DNA of 64,000 nucleotides, taken from the NCBI GenBank assembly GCA_029465975.1, contig CM055748.1, positions 2,833,804 through 2,897,803 on the forward strand. Reading direction: 5' to 3'. Below, one piece after another: positions 1 through 13,256 of the stretch. Both the position numbers and the translations under genes were made by a program. The stretch comes from Dallia pectoralis (lineage: Eukaryota > Chordata > Actinopteri > Esociformes > Umbridae). Within the stretch, counting starts at the first letter, position 1, and the number at the start of each line of letters is the position of its first letter. Under the pieces are notes generated by a model. The model searched no databases and was not told where the DNA came from. It saw only the letters and a list, made by a program, of their open reading frames with translations.

Positions 1-1494
1 ATTCCAGAAAATCTCCCAGTTTGGCCCGTGTTAATATTTCGGGTCCCCCCTTAACATCCCGGCGTTCCCCCATTGGATCTGTGATAACCTGGCTGGGGAT
101 TCTCCGTGGACAGATATTAGTCTTCCGCCCATCTCGGTGTTTTTAGGAAATGAAAGCGACTATGTATTTTATGAGCTGTTCTTATCTCCCAGCAGTGGTG
201 TCGTCCCACCTGCTTCCTCATAATCTGTGCCGGCTCTCTGCCTCCTGGCTCCACGTACGGCAGGCTGGGCCGTGCCTAACCGCGGAGGGATAAGGACCGT
301 CACAGGACATTGAAAGATAGGATTACTGTCTAGACTCGAGGAGGGCTTGTGCTTCACGGAAATATTGGGCAGAGAGATTAAAACGGAACACATTGGACAT
401 CATTGCCAGAACCTGAATTGCGGAGCATTTGAGAAAACGGTAAAAGAATAAAATCCCCATTTGCTGGACTTGTTGGAAGCCAGTTGCGTCCGTGTTTTTG
501 TTCATCCTGGCCGTTCTAATGTAGAAACTACAGACTTAGGAGGAGCGCTTTAACAAAGACTCCATATTGATGCTCCAGATGTCGAAGTACAGTACAATCC
601 TATTTCCCTGACACACGGCGAAGCTTTAATTAAGAGACAAGACGCCCGGCGCTTCTGAACAACCTCAGCTGATCAGTTATCTCTATTTGCACACCGGCTC
701 ACGCAGACAGCCACCGTAAAATACGACTAAACAGGGTTAATATCGTCGCGCCTTTGAAACAGCTCATTTTCTTAATAACGCCCGAGATCGGATCGGCTGA
801 CTATCTGTCCCGGACGCCCGCCCGGGGAAATTGAAAAGGTACACGCGGAGAGCACGCAATTAATCGGGAACAAAAGCTATTGACGGGATTTCCGTGGTTA
901 TCTCCTCGCGTGAACTTCGCTGGGGAAAGAACGACACGGGTTTCATTACCACGGGACGCCGTTGACCGGGACGGGGGTGGGAGATAGCGCTGACGAGGGG
1001 CCAGGGGGCCGCGAGTGATCAGTCACGGGCTCGATGCACACCACAGGGGCCCAAGGATGCAGCGAGGACAAAAGACACGGTCATGTGATCACCTGAATGA
1101 GTCGGAGGTGGGGTGGGGGAGGGGTTAAACACACACAGCTGGGGCGGAGGTAATACACAGACACACACACACATTACAACGTGTACGTGTGTGTCTAGTC
1201 TGTAGATATAGTGATGACGGCGGTGGCACGTCCAGCTGTGTCAGCAGGACATATGTCAGGTGTCAGCTCCTGGAGGTTGTTCCCTGTTCCCTCCCTCCCC
1301 GCCTCCCCTCTCCTGGGCTAGACGTTCAGACGACTCCCCTCTGCTCCTCCCGCCCTCTTTTGTCTTTCCGTCCCTCACGTTAATGTCATGTCATCTGTCA
1401 GCGGCCTGGAGGGTGTCCGGTGGGGCCAGCTCTCCATCCTGCTCCGGTTGAGCTGTGTCTTATTGCGCCTGTCTGTCAGCTCCCCAGACAACGC
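1..1494. other. Unique non-coding DNA
   Basis: No recognisable gene. Reading frames are short and have no familiar protein motif. Base composition alternates between AT-rich (about 100-770) and CpG-bearing (about 780-1030). A short CA run sits at about 1157-1172, followed by pyrimidine-rich sequence to 1375. Low-complexity repeats begin just after. Confidence 0.6.
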
Positions 1495-1737
1495 CTCAAC
1501 ACACCTCCTCACACACCTCACACACACCACACACACCTGACACACCTCACACACCACACACACCTCACACACCTCACACACCACACACACCTCACACACC
1601 TCACACACCTCACACACCTCACTACACCTAACACACCTCACCACACCTTACCACACCTCACACACCTCACACACCCCACCACACCTCACACACCTATCCA
1701 CACCTCACACACCTCACCACACCTCACCACACACACG
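1495..1737. repeat. CACACACCTCA-type microsatellite/minisatellite
   Basis: Imperfect tandem array built from ACACACCTC and ACACACCAC words, with degenerate CCACACCTTAC variants at the right end. It opens His/Thr/Leu-rich (+) and Cys/Val-rich (-) frames, which are by-products of the repeat and not genes. Confidence 0.9.
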
Positions 1738-2042
1738 TTTCTAATGGATACTCTGGATGGTTTTATCTGGATGTTCGTCCGCTGCTGAAGATTGACTTTC
1801 GGGGATCTGCGGAAATTATGATGAAACAACAGAGGAGGTTTGAGCAATCAGGGTGGAACCTTGACAACGACGGTACTAGTGATGGCCCAGTTATTAAATC
1901 GCCCTGCGGTCCTCATCCCACCGACTGACAGTTCGACAGAGTTTACCTTTGTCGTTTGTTCCTCTTGTAATCAGAACAGGAGAGCTGAAGGGCCATTGGA
2001 CCTGTCTGTCAGACTCTGGACTGCACGTATATTCAACATGCA

Positions 2043-2352
2043 CACATCTGCCACACTCATCCGCCCCACCAACACTCATCCGCCCCACTCATCTGCCCCA
2101 CTCATCCGTGCCACACTCATCTGCCACACTCATCCGTGCCACACTCATCTGCCACACTCATCCGTGCCACACTCATCCGTGCCCCACTCATCCGTGCCAC
2201 ACTCATCTGCCCCACTCATCTGCCCCACTCATCCGTGCCACTCATCCGTGCCACACTCATCCGCCCCACTCATCCGCCCCACTCATCCGTGCCACACTCA
2301 TCCGCCCCACTCATCCGTGCCACTCATCTGCCCCACTCATCCGTGCCAACTC
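2043..2352. repeat. Minisatellite of CACTCATCCGTGCCA words
   Basis: Variable array of roughly 10-15 bp words (CACTCATCCGTGCCA, CACTCATCTGC, CACTCATCCGCCC), about 25 copies in all. Unit lengths alternate, so the copies drift through all three reading frames and produce long His/Ser/Pro-rich spurious frames. Confidence 0.9.
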
Positions 2353-2784
2353 CGTCACATTATCATAGATAAATGCACTTCATAATCTCTGACAGGTGTT
2401 TTTTTTTCCTGCTGTCACGGTACCGGCCTCAGATTAGCTGTGGGTAGAGGGAGGAAGGAGGAGGGGGGAAGCTCTGCCACGCAGCTCTTTGATTGGCTAG
2501 AAGAGTGTCCGCTCCGCACGAAGGATCGCTGTTGTCCGGGTGATGCTGGGGTCCCGGATATATTATCAACGCCGTCTCTCCTCCAGACCTCCAGTGCACC
2601 GGGTCGTTCCTCTTCCTGTCAGCGAAGTGACATTTGGGGGGAATGTTTAGTCTTTCTCCGGCCCACCCAGTACTGCCCTGTCCTGAATGGTTAGAGGGCA
2701 GAGGGATTTATCATGGGCCCAGCCATGCTGCCTGTACTACAGAGCTCATCTGGTCACTTAACTAGAGCCCTTTTACCAGACACG

Positions 2785-3034
2785 AGATGAGGGAAGGTGT
2801 GGGGAACCAGGAATGTGTCACACTGACCCATCTGAGCTGAGTGAAGATGTGGGGACCAGGAATGTGTCACATTGACCCAGCTGAGCTGAGGGAAGGTGTG
2901 GGGAACCAGGAATGTGCCACACTGACCCGGACGAGCTGAGGGATGGTGTGGGGAACTAGGAATGTGCCACACTGACCCATCTAAGCTGAGGGAAGGTGTG
3001 CGGAACCAGGAGCTTGCCACACTGACCCATCTGA
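2785..3034. repeat. 50-bp minisatellite, 5 copies
   Basis: Five copies with a 49-50 bp period. The core word GGGGAACCAGGAATGTG recurs so that GAATGTG (or its variant) starts at 2811, 2860, 2910, 2960 and 3010. Copies differ by several substitutions and one 1-bp indel. No coding content. Confidence 0.9.
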
Positions 3035-6000
3035 TTTACATATATTTACATGTATTATGTAGAGTCTGTGTTGTACTGGAGCACACCGACGATCAGATAT
3101 TTTCTTTCAGGGACAGACGTTCAGATTCTTTGGGGCGGTTTTGCAAACAGACATTTTTGAAATAAATCTCCGTTTAGCTCGATTTTTATGTCCAGGAATA
3201 GGCTTGATGTGGGCATGTGAAAAGGGCCCTTTAAAACAGAGCGAAATGGGCCTTTAAAACTGAGCCAAACTCATTCGGCCATTACTATCTTTAATGAGCC
3301 CTCTAACGACAGATCTAACCCTTACGTTTTATAGTGACAGTATAAGTCCACCATGAGGACTTGGCCTGACATTTGGAGAGAGGCTTTCATATGAACATAA
3401 GATCCTTTGAAAGCCCATCAGCGGAGCATTAGTAGGTGAGAGTGCCAAGGGGGAGGGGGGGTGGCGTGGCGTGGGGCGGGTCAGCAGTGGCTAGGAAATG
3501 ATATAGAGGTCAGGGGTCAGCTGTCGCTGAACGTTCAGGTCGTGTCAAGGTGATCGCGTCCCTGTACCGTTCCCTAACTCAGTCAGGCAGAACAACATGA
3601 CTTATTTATACATCTGGTTTCTGTATTCAATTGGCTTCTCCTCCATCCACAATGAACGCACCACACTCTCCCTAGGAACCTCTCGATCAATATCCAGGAA
3701 GCTGACACTGTGCTTTGGGGCCGTGTGTATCAATTCATGTGTGTGTGTGTGTGTGTACATTTTACATGTGTGTTCGGTTCTCTTATTGTCCCCACTTGCT
3801 TGTATTATTGCGTGCCGTGCATTTTTTTAACTGCCTGTTCGTTTCTGCTCGGCCATTGATCACCAACGCCTTCAGATGTGTGAAATCCAAGCGACTATCA
3901 GATCCTCAAACATCCAAAACGAGTATCTCAGATGCCCTGACGCCCACTGGGCTTTCTGTACTCCCACCATACATTCAATGGGAATCAGTTTGCTTAGTAT
4001 TGATTCGCCGTCTGTCACCTGGTTATATAGGGCCCCGCCCCGTATTATAATGCCTGCCAGGGAGCAGAATAGGTGCTAGATTGATAATGGGGAAATATAT
4101 TGTGTTGCTGGGGTCTCCGCTGATCTCTGGCACCTCCATTCTCTGAGCTCATGGCTTTAAAGTGCAGCTACATTAATCCCCGTTAGAGTGTTATCAATAT
4201 TAAAGTGGGAGGACCGGGACACAGCGGGAAACAGCCCGCAAAGTACAACTAGCATCAGTCAAAATGCAAACCACTTAGATTGAGAGTCGGTCCGAACGGT
4301 TGATTCGTCACGGGTACAGCTGCAACACGGGTTCCAAATGCTGTCCACTGCTTTAGTTTTTTTTGTGGATATTTTAAAGAAGGCATAATGTCCACGCTGT
4401 TCAAAGTCAACGTCTTTTATTTGTCAAACGCACGAAAATACGAAATAATCGTGCCGTGGCTTCCAGTGCGTCAGAGAAAGAATATAGCAGGAAGAATATC
4501 ACGAGTAGACATACAATGAAAGCTTGTGGCTGTTGTAGCAATTGGGAATATGGACAATGTGTACATACAATTTGTTATACATATATGTGTAGTGGTGCAT
4601 ATACTTGGGAATAATAATAATACTGATGTGAATTGAATGTTAATCTAAATTGAAAAGATCAGGACTGACTGTTACAATTACAAAACCAAAAGAATCAAAA
4701 GCTATGTTATTTACGTTTTGATAACCTACTGTATTAAATGTGCTCGTCACTGATCATTTGGTGACAGATGCTTACAAACCAAATGAACGCAAAATCAGTT
4801 GTTTGAATGCAAGATGTAACGGTTTCCAAGTTCGTATCGGTACGGAGTTTGTACTTTTAAAACACTGGGACATACTCCTGACAACAGCGCCAAAGCAACG
4901 AAACAACTGCAAATGATCTGCTTTTTTGACTTGGGTGTGATTGACTGAGCCTTGGCCTGTCTCCGACCCACGGGTCTTCTCAAACCCAACATATAATGTG
5001 GTCCGGCTCAGGCCTCTCTGACAGCTGTCCTCCCCGGGCTTATAGCGCACTAGTGGACCTGTCACTCACAGTCGTTTACCAGCGCCAATCCATTCACTTT
5101 AACTGGCTCCTGGCTTTTAGCGTATTAACAAACGTGAGCGGTTACGACTGCGCGGAGGCAGAACGCTAATGGAAGAACTGAGAAAAAATGGTATATTGTT
5201 CAAAGCTATTGATCTGCAGATTCAGAGTGATTTATTGAGATTTGTTTTATTCCGGTTTCTTTTCTCTATTTCCTGCGTTTGTTTGTGTGGGAGAGGGGAG
5301 GGAGGTGCGGAGAAAGGTATACAGGGAGTGACGGAGGGAGTCGCATGAGATTCCCGGTTATAGTGCCCTGTATTCTCTGGCTTTTGGCTTGATTTATGTC
5401 TTAAGGAGGAGGAGTTTATGGCGGGGAAGAGAGGAGATATTTCTGTTCATTCATCAAGGTAAAGACCGTTTTTACGCTTCAGAGAGACGTAATTTCAACC
5501 GGCACCTGAAATGATCAGTAGCTTGAAATGACGTGAAAAAATGTGAGCTCAGGGGCCGTAGAGAAACACTACGACGTTCGGCTATATGCTTCCTTCCTAG
5601 CCAAGGGGTGTCAACAGCTTTGCATTTAACCGCAGACGTTTTACTTAAACATTTTATAGGTTTAGCCTCGAGGTTGAGGGCGAAGTGGAGTCCTTCTCTT
5701 CATATATCCAATTAAGCCTGCCACTGGAGGACTCCGGTCCCTATTGGCCTCGGTGGAAAGTGAAACGTGTTCTTCCCTGGTGCCCCATTAGAGCACTGAG
5801 GAGGCTGTGGAAACAGGTATCCCTGGTGGACAGACCTCATGACCCAGAGCCTGGGAGAAGAACTCTTGTCTCTCTGACTGTTAATACACCACAGCAGCAT
5901 CTCCACATCGGCTACCTGCCTCCAGTGCTGAGGGGAGAAGGTGGGTGTGTTTCTGAGTGGGGAGAGAGAAAGACATGAAGAAGGGAACGAGAAAGGGAGC

Positions 6001-6387
6001 AACCGAAAGAGAGGGGTAGAGAGAGAAAGGGAGAGGGGTCAGAGGGCATTCTTTGTTTATTTTAGCCGAGGGAGATGATCTCCGGAACAAAGTAAGAGAG
6101 CAATGTGAAGAATACACATCCCAACAACTTATGTCGCCTTAAAAAACAAGATAGCATGAAGAATTTAAAACCCAGACAAGGTTGAGCAGCGGATCCTGAG
6201 CAGTAAACGAACTCAGAAGAACAGTGGTTCAGTTTCCTACAAGCTTACGCAGCGGCAACTGCATGATTCATAAGTCAATGTCCACCCCAGTCTCTCTGTC
6301 CATCTGGGACAGGATGGCCCTGATAACCCACCGTCAGCAAAACTGCTGCTACGCTAGCCCATCTGTCCAGCCGGCTGCAGTGTGTCT
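3035..6387. other. Unique non-coding DNA with small simple repeats
   Basis: No gene recognised. A G-rich run at about 3449-3480 could form a quadruplex. A GT run lies at about 3738-3757. The stretch at about 4398-4660 (TTTATTTGTCAAACGCAC and following AT-rich sequence) resembles the tail of a decayed interspersed fish repeat, but I cannot assign a family. A purine-rich AGAGAG tract lies at about 5961-6034. Confidence 0.5.
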
Positions 6388-6409
6388 ACACACACACACA
6401 CACACACAC
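6388..6409. repeat. (CA)n microsatellite
   Basis: About 11 CA units. Confidence 0.95.
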
Positions 6410-9400
6410 CAACTGACCAGAGAGTGGAGTGAGCCCCCCCTTCCTGTAGAGCCGGGATGTGTGAGGTGTGTTTGTCTTTGTGATTATAGCAACGAGGTCA
6501 TTAGAGCAACAACAGCTCCCAGTCAAGAAGTGTCACAGATGCCCGGGCACACTCTTCTCTTCAGCTCACCCGTCTGTCCACTGAATCCACCGCATCTATA
6601 AAAGTTTTGTCTTGTTTGGACAATGAATCCCATTTGGACGCTGCAGTAACTGCCCACTGTCTGCAGCGCCGGCTCGGGTCTATTGGAGGCCCTAATCTGA
6701 ATTTAGTTTGAGGCCCCGGTTTCCTCTATTGTTCTTCAAGGCCCTAAGCAGACGCTTATGTCGCTCATGTCTCTAATTTAGCGCGTTTAAGATACGGAGA
6801 GCAGAAATAAAATCTAGCGCTAAATGTTCAACAAATGGAGAATCGCAGCTTTCAGATTCGTACCTTTCGCGTCGTCGCATTTACGCCTCAGCGTATTCCG
6901 GTTCCTCCGTGAACTTGATTCTGGCACTAAGTGACGAATGCTCAGAGGGCTTAGAGCCAATTTACCACACTGATCCATTTCATTTGAAGACAAGCTGTAA
7001 TTTATGGACACACACACACGAGTGCGGTTTCCATTCCCTGTTGCGGTGGGCGGGGCTAGGAGACAACTATCTAATCACGGATAAGTGGGTTTCCGTCACA
7101 TGGAATATATGCAACGACAGTCAAATATGAAGGATAAATCATTACGGCGTTAGACACGTCCGTCCACCCGTGTGTGAGTTTAGTTCAGAACGCCGTGCAC
7201 CCCATCGATTTGGCTGTTCGACCGGATTCTTCTAAAAGACGTCGTGTTCCAGATTGTTCCGTCTTAGCTGCTAACCGCGCGTGCCCCGTTTTCCGGGTGA
7301 TGGGCGCAATTATAGTGTGCGATTTAAAGCGCGAGGAAAGAGAGCGTGTCCCTTTGGTGAAGTTTCGTCGAAATCACTTGAAATGTATAATCTCAGTGTG
7401 ATGGTCTTTCTGCAGTCTTAATATCTGTCAAGTGACAAGAGAATGCATTTATAAGCTCCTCTCCGAGCTGCTGTTGAACGCCAGCGCCTGTGGATGAGTC
7501 AGTGTGTCCCCACTGATAGGACGGTAATTGTGAGCTCGGCCCGATGCATTGGGCTCTCATTCCCAGCTAACCAGCTAAATTAATAGGCAAAGCAAAAGCC
7601 GGTGTCACCGACTGGAACTGAGCAACCGGCCAATTAGACCGGGGTGAGCGTTCACTCAGAACTACTGCGGCTGGATCTATTTGATCTGCGAGCCGTAAAC
7701 AGCCTGTTTCACTGTTCGGAACTAGCCTGTGCGGCAAACACAATGAACGGCGTGTGTGTGTGTGTGTGTGTGTGGGGGGGAGTGTACCTGCAGGTGTGTG
7801 AAAGTCGCACATCGCCTTTTTTTATTACTCGTGAATTGAAAGGAACAGGAGCAGTGATTGTTGCCCGGGAGCTGTTGCCTCGATTGTGCATTTCAGGAAA
7901 AATAATCCCTCAACGATATTGGCTTAGTGCAGCCTGGGGAAGTGATGGGGGGTAATGAATGATGGAGGGGGGCTAAGATCCTATAAGGCTGCCCCTAACC
8001 AAGTGGCCACCTCGCTTATCTCCCGTCCAGGTGACCTCGCCCCTTCACCCCCCGTAGACTATTATTCAAGCGATAACAGGGCAATTCATTTATTCTGTCT
8101 GCGAGCCGAATTAGATTGTCGTCTCAGCGGGCGCCGGGGAAAAACTCGGGAAAGACGTGCGCCGCAGCGCCAAAAGCTCGCCGTTTGCATCGGTTCCGCT
8201 CAGAACAAAGGGTTTAGTTAGAGTTGTCATTCGCGGAGGGATATGTGTGCGTGAGGTGTGTGCGTGTGCCAAGTGTGTTTGTGTCTGGCTGGTCGTGCAC
8301 TTCCCTAAGCAATTTCCTCTTTGTGGCTTTTATACGTACGTATTTTATGCATATTTATACGTGCACTTGTTCAGGTTTGACATTTCCTGCGTGTTTATTC
8401 CTCTAAGTGCTTGGTATTTTCAGACCAAGGTCACATTGCGTGTGCTGGAGACGGTCGATGAATCACCAGCATGTTAAAGCCATTCCGTCCACAACAGAAA
8501 CCATTGGCGTTTAGCTGCGGCACTCCCAACGAATAACTACCTTCGTAGGTGCCGTGCACATCGCCGTCGTTTGTTTTTTCTTCACCCCCAACAGTAGTCC
8601 AGAAGGAGAGTGTAACCTGTGAATAATAGCCACGCAGGCCGGGGCAATCATCACATGTACCTGCCGGAGCCACTTAGCGTGATCACTGTCACTATTTATC
8701 CCGACAATCCGTCCGCCAACTGTCCTTAAGCCGAAGAGTCCGACTGTTTGCTGATTTATTAAACGATGCAGAAACTCACCGGAAATATGAAGATAACGGC
8801 CGGGGGAAGTCTTAATACCAACACGTCTAACGGCCTAATAGATCCTGCCACTGCGGAATGTCTTTTGTGCAAGTGTGCTGAAGGCCGTGCATCATTGGGT
8901 AATGGCCTCAAACGGAACATTTGACGTACATTCGAGTACACTTTATTCTCCCCCAGACGGCAGCCAGCGAAGGCCTTTAACGGAGGAAGAGATTATGAAG
9001 ATGACGATTGGTGTGCGGCTGACTTTCTACTATCGTATTGCTGTCGGTAGCTTAGTGTAGCTCTCTGTGTGTTAAGAGTTTCACACGCTTTGACCTTAAA
9101 ATGTCGCCCTCAGAATGGAGCAGCGGTTAAGATAGCTCATGTCTATTTTGCTTTATAGGATTTAGTATTCATTCATTCATCTTTTCATTTGGGATTGGTG
9201 ATGAGAAACATTTCTCTCAAATTGTGTAGACTTATAAAGTCAATCTACTAACTCAGTCTTTTTATCATCTCAGTCTTTTAGCATCTCAGTCTTTTACCAT
9301 CTCAGTCTTTTACCATTTCAGTCTCCCTACCATCTCACTTGAGGGAGCTAAAAATTATTCACGAGCAAACCAAAGAAAAATGGAGAACACAACTGAAACA

Positions 9401-10455
9401 GACGAGTAACCAAAACGAAGAACGAGTACCACACAGCCCAGTGAAGCAGTCGACGTGTGGCCCGTGACAGAGACCTCGGCAGGCAGGACGACGAGCTGTC
9501 TCAGTCTGTGTCGACTGGAGGGTAGAGGGAACGTTCAACACTCCAGTCAGTCAGGCTCTGTCCTTATCTCTCTTCCCCTTTTAAGAGCCCTGATGAGAGA
9601 CAGGTATGGAGGGGAGGTGTGTCATTACCACCAAGGGAACAGCACGAGGCGTCACTGCGGCACAACAAGACTGAGATTAAACCCCAGCACTTCCTGGACG
9701 TGACCTGTATCTTTATCCAACATAGCTGTGGAGGAAGGACTGTAGAAATGTTCTTAGACGAACACACCATCCACAAGTGCATTGCAACGTAATCATCTTC
9801 CTGTAAGGTATAACAGTGACATTGCCTGTGCCTTGAGACCCGTCTGTCTTTGTGCCGGGGCCCCAAACGTGGGCGAATCGGTGCTTATTGTGTGTTTCTA
9901 ACCAGCGTGGCACTATATCACCGGTGCAGCGCCCCACGGAGAAATGAAACCGCGAGTGTCTTACTGTGTCGAGCAATCTCTCTTGCTCTCTCCTGACACG
10001 GGGCTTTATTGAAAAAAAGCTAGGGGGCCTTTTTATTGAAAGTGTCAATTTCAGGACTCAGCCGAGGTGGCAGTTGCCCGGGATTCATATTTAATGCCGA
10101 CGAACGGAGCAAACACCATTGAGGAAAATCAATATGGCTTTCGCATGTGAACATATATCACCTCTCTCTAAACTACTGTCTTCATCTATCCTGTTTGTTT
10201 TCCTGACAGCTAATAGGAAACAACTCTATTGAAACGATGATTCCTTTATGAGTCAGAAATAGCGCTGGTATTTACTGCTGTCGTCTGGAAGCCGCCGCTT
10301 CCCCCGTGGAGAGTTAGGGCGGGGTCGTAGGTCGGAGTGGCGGTCCCCTCTGATAACACGGCGAGGAGCGGAGCAGTTTGCTCAGCGTATGTAGAAATCG
10401 ACTGGGGGGGTCGTGGAGGTACCAGCTGATGCCTGTCTGGTTTCAAGAGTCTGCC
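6410..10455. other. Mostly unique non-coding DNA
   Basis: No gene recognised on either strand. A GT microsatellite followed by a G run sits at about 7752-7780. CpG-bearing segments occur at about 8080-8220. A degenerate tandem of CTCAGTCTTTTACCAT words lies at about 9255-9340. Reading frames longer than 100 codons here show no known domain and no consistent splice context. Confidence 0.5.
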
Positions 10456-10460
10456 TGTCT

Positions 10461-10616
10461 GTGACTCCACCCCCTGTATGCTGCTCAGGCCGTGACTCCA
10501 CCCCCTGTATGCTGCTCAGGCCGTGACTCCACCCCGTTGTATTCTGCTCAGGCTGTGACTCCACCCCCGTATGCTACTCAGGCCGTGACTCCACCCCCAT
10601 TTATGCTGCTCAGGCC
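10461..10616. repeat. 31-bp minisatellite, 5 copies
   Basis: GTGACTCCACCCCCTGTATG-type units start at about 10461, 10492, 10523, 10555 and 10585, giving a period of 30-32 bp. The array ends within GCTGCTCAGG. Confidence 0.9.
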
Positions 10617-11175
10617 AACCTCGCTGGCCATTGTGATATACGTGACAGGAGCTCAGTCCGGGAGGGGGGCGTGGTCTGTGCTGATGAATCTGTCGTTGAG
10701 GAGTTACCCGTTCTGAAACACAACTGGGAGATTATCCACACGTGATGTCTTTTCGCCAATGTATAAAAGCGCTCTCCCTCAAGGGTCAAAGCTCCGGGTT
10801 CCCTGGGCGCCAGCTACGCGAATGACCCCACACCCCCCACCCAACCACCCACACCCAACACCCACCACCTCCCACCCCACACCGAACACAACCGAAACCA
10901 TCAGTCGGGTGTAAAGAAATCCCCTACAACCTGTAGTTTGTCCTCACCCTTCACTGCGTTGGCAAACAATTTTTCTGCCATGCACTGAAATTCAATCAGA
11001 TCCTTAATTACATCTTAACATGGGTTCCTACCAGCTGGCTCTGTTCCCCTGCTTCTGATTAAAGGGATTAGAAAAATGAAATTTAACAGTGAATTTGCAT
11101 ACTGCTCTAAGAGGGGACTGACTGACATGTCTTCTGTGCCTGTCTGGTCAGCCCACACCTCACCTGGAACTATCT

Positions 11176-11336
11176 ATCGCTGGCTCTCTCTCCCTTTCTT
11201 TCTCCCTCCCTCTGTCTCTCTCCAACACAGTCTCTTTCCCTCTTTCCCCCCCTCTCCCCCTCACCCTCTGTCTCTCCCCCTCTCCCTCTGTCTCTCTCCC
11301 TCTGTCTCTCTCCCTCTCTCTCTCTCTCTCCCTCTG
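11176..11336. repeat. Polypyrimidine (CT-rich) tract
   Basis: About 160 bp of nearly pure pyrimidine on the + strand (TCTCTCCCTCTGTCTC words). Such tracts can adopt triplex (H-DNA) structures. The reverse-strand Arg/Glu-rich frame is an artefact of the tract. Confidence 0.9.
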
Positions 11337-11903
11337 TAGTTCTTAAGATAAGACAGGGATAAGATGAGTTCACTGCTCCAGGGCACACCGCTCACAGAAC
11401 GCCGGCCCAATTATACGAGAAAGAATTATTGCTTTTCTCCCGGGTTTAGGTGTGATTTCTTCTGACATGCTTATTGACTAGAATGGATATCATGCTTTTA
11501 GTGTTTTTGCATTGAACAGAAATGGAAACAGCTGGTTTGGTTGTGAGAAAGCAGTGGCATGGCCAATGTGTGTATCCAAGCTGGATACTGCTTAGAGTTA
11601 GAGGCACTGATCATTTCACAATGGGTCCTGTCATATTTCCCTCCCTGCTAACCATCGAAACCGTGACAGCTCCCGTCTCCAGACTAAAGCTGGTGTCGTC
11701 TGGTGATGTGAATTTCATTACTGTGTGTGTGTGTAAACATATAGAAGACACGTCTCAGAGTTTGCGATAATGATTGATACAGCTTCCGTTGTTGACTGGA
11801 ATTGATATCATGATGGATGCGATCTGTTTTTTACGGGATTGGTGGTGAGCGTGCATTGACTTGGCACTCGTTGTGTCCAGACAGCATGTAGCCTCATTTG
11901 ACA

Positions 11904-12060
11904 TGTATTTAACTTTTATTTTACCAGGTAGGCTGATTGAGAACAAATTCATTTGCAAACTCATTTGCAACGGTGACCTGGGAAGAAGCTTGGGATTGAA
12001 CCCAGAACATCATACATACAGAGCATGCACTCTACCACTGAGATACCAACTCCTCCAATA
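11904..12060 (-). repeat. Interspersed repeat with tRNA-Ala-like module
   Basis: The + strand begins ATTTAACTTTTATTTTACC and continues AGGTAGGCTGATTGAGAACA, a style of interspersed repeat I associate with salmonid and pike genomes. On the - strand it contains a tRNA-like segment: an A-box-like TATCTCAGTGGTAGAGTGC, and the B box GGGTTCAATCCC (complement of 11992-12003). Order and spacing resemble tRNA-Ala. The anticodon-loop region reads CTCTGTATG instead of CTTAGCATG, so it is a tRNA-derived relic rather than a working tRNA. Confidence 0.6.
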
Positions 12061-12367
12061 GGAACCCAGGACATCATACATACAGAGCATGCACTCTACC
12101 ACTGACATACCAACTCCTCCAATAGGAACCAAGGACATCATACATACAGAGCATGCACTCTACTACTGAGATACCAACTCCTCCAATAGGAACCCAGGAC
12201 ATCATACATACAGAGCATGCACTCTACTACTGAGATACCAACTCCTCCAATAGGAACCCAGGACATCATACATACAGATATACTCTACCACTGAGATACC
12301 AACTCCTCCAATAGGAACCCAGGACATCATACATACAGAGCATGCACTCTACCACTGAGATACCAAC
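12061..12367 (-). repeat. 64-bp tandem array of truncated tRNA-Ala-like units
   Basis: Five further copies of the tRNA-like module start at 12061, 12125, 12189, 12253 and 12314. The period is 64 bp, except the 12253 copy, which has lost 3 bp in the anticodon-stem region. In each copy the A-box-like sequence survives. The B box is cut off after GGGTTC and replaced by CTATTGG. Only the leftmost founder copy (11989-12060) keeps a full B box. Confidence 0.85.
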
Positions 12368-12398
12368 CATCCACCCACGGTTCCTGTCATATTTCCCC

Positions 12399-12468
12399 GG
12401 ACTACTAACCCCGCCTACCTCAACTACTAACCCCGCCTACCTCAACTACTAACCCCGCCTACCTCAAC
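12399..12468. repeat. 23-bp tandem repeat, 3 copies
   Basis: Three near-identical units containing ACTACTAACCCCGCCTACCT. Confidence 0.9.
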
Positions 12469-13151
12469 CGGTGTTATGTTGTTCTTTTGAGGTGCCAGAA
12501 GACCATCCTATGGAGGTGAAAGAGTGAGACGAGACTCAGGGCCCGGTTTAAATTGGGCCCTGGAAGCCCTCTCCTCACAGTGTGGGATCTGTACCCAGGC
12601 CACAGAGGGAAATGGGCCCATTAATCTCAGAGCCAGCGTCATCTCCATGTGATTACACTCCTCCTCATCTAGCTGGCTACTGGGGGGATGAATGATGACA
12701 CCCGGGGCCCGTTTCCCATTCACTCTTTTCAACTTAATCTCCCGGCCTACTGAAGGCGAACTAAGTCTCTTCCAACTCGCTATCCATTGGGCTGTTTATT
12801 TAAGGCAATTAAAACTGATTCCGCTGGCACTTTGTGTGCTTTAGAGAGCTTAAAGTTTCGGCTCCACACGAGTGTGTGCGATTGAAGTGTGTGAACGATT
12901 CGGTGGTGTTGTGTGTCCTTATGAATATTCATACATGTGGACGCATTGGCATTTATTCTGACCAACCAGGAAGGCACTACCATGAAGCAGCCGCTTTGCT
13001 ATCATTTTGGGAACAAAACCGCGTCAATCATTAACGGTTTGTTCCTGGTGAGGGATGGCAGTAATTAATCCCTATGAAACTGCATGTCGGCTTGTTCAAG
13101 GCGTCTGCTGTCTGGCTGGTCTGTCGGCGCTGGCCCGGCTGTGGGGCTCTA

Positions 13152-13165
13152 CTGCCCTCTTCTGG
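13152..13165 (-). promoter_or_regulatory. CTCF-like motif
   Basis: The reverse complement reads CCAGAAGAGGGCAG, which matches the CTCF core CCASYAGRKGGCRS at 13 of 14 positions. It has the same orientation as the motif 91 bp to its right. Confidence 0.35.
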
Positions 13166-13242
13166 CACTCTGGGAAACTGCTCTCATGTAGAGGTAGACT
13201 CTGGCACAAGTGTTTGTGTGTCATCAGATTTCCTGTAAGATG

Positions 13243-13256
13243 GCGCCATCTGCTGG
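13243..13256 (-). promoter_or_regulatory. CTCF-like motif (14/14), overlapping a YY1-like site
   Basis: The reverse complement reads CCAGCAGATGGCGC, a full match to the CTCF core CCASYAGRKGGCRS. On the + strand the same place reads AAGATGGCGCC, a classic YY1-type motif. Binding is inferred from sequence only. Confidence 0.45.

Noticed and set aside
1840..2385. 181- and 139-codon His/Ser/Pro-rich frames
   Set aside because: Repeat-driven; all three + frames are open across the same minisatellite.
11989..12060. Functional tRNA-Ala gene on the - strand
   Set aside because: The anticodon region is altered (CTCTGTATG), the acceptor stem does not pair well, and it is embedded in an interspersed repeat.
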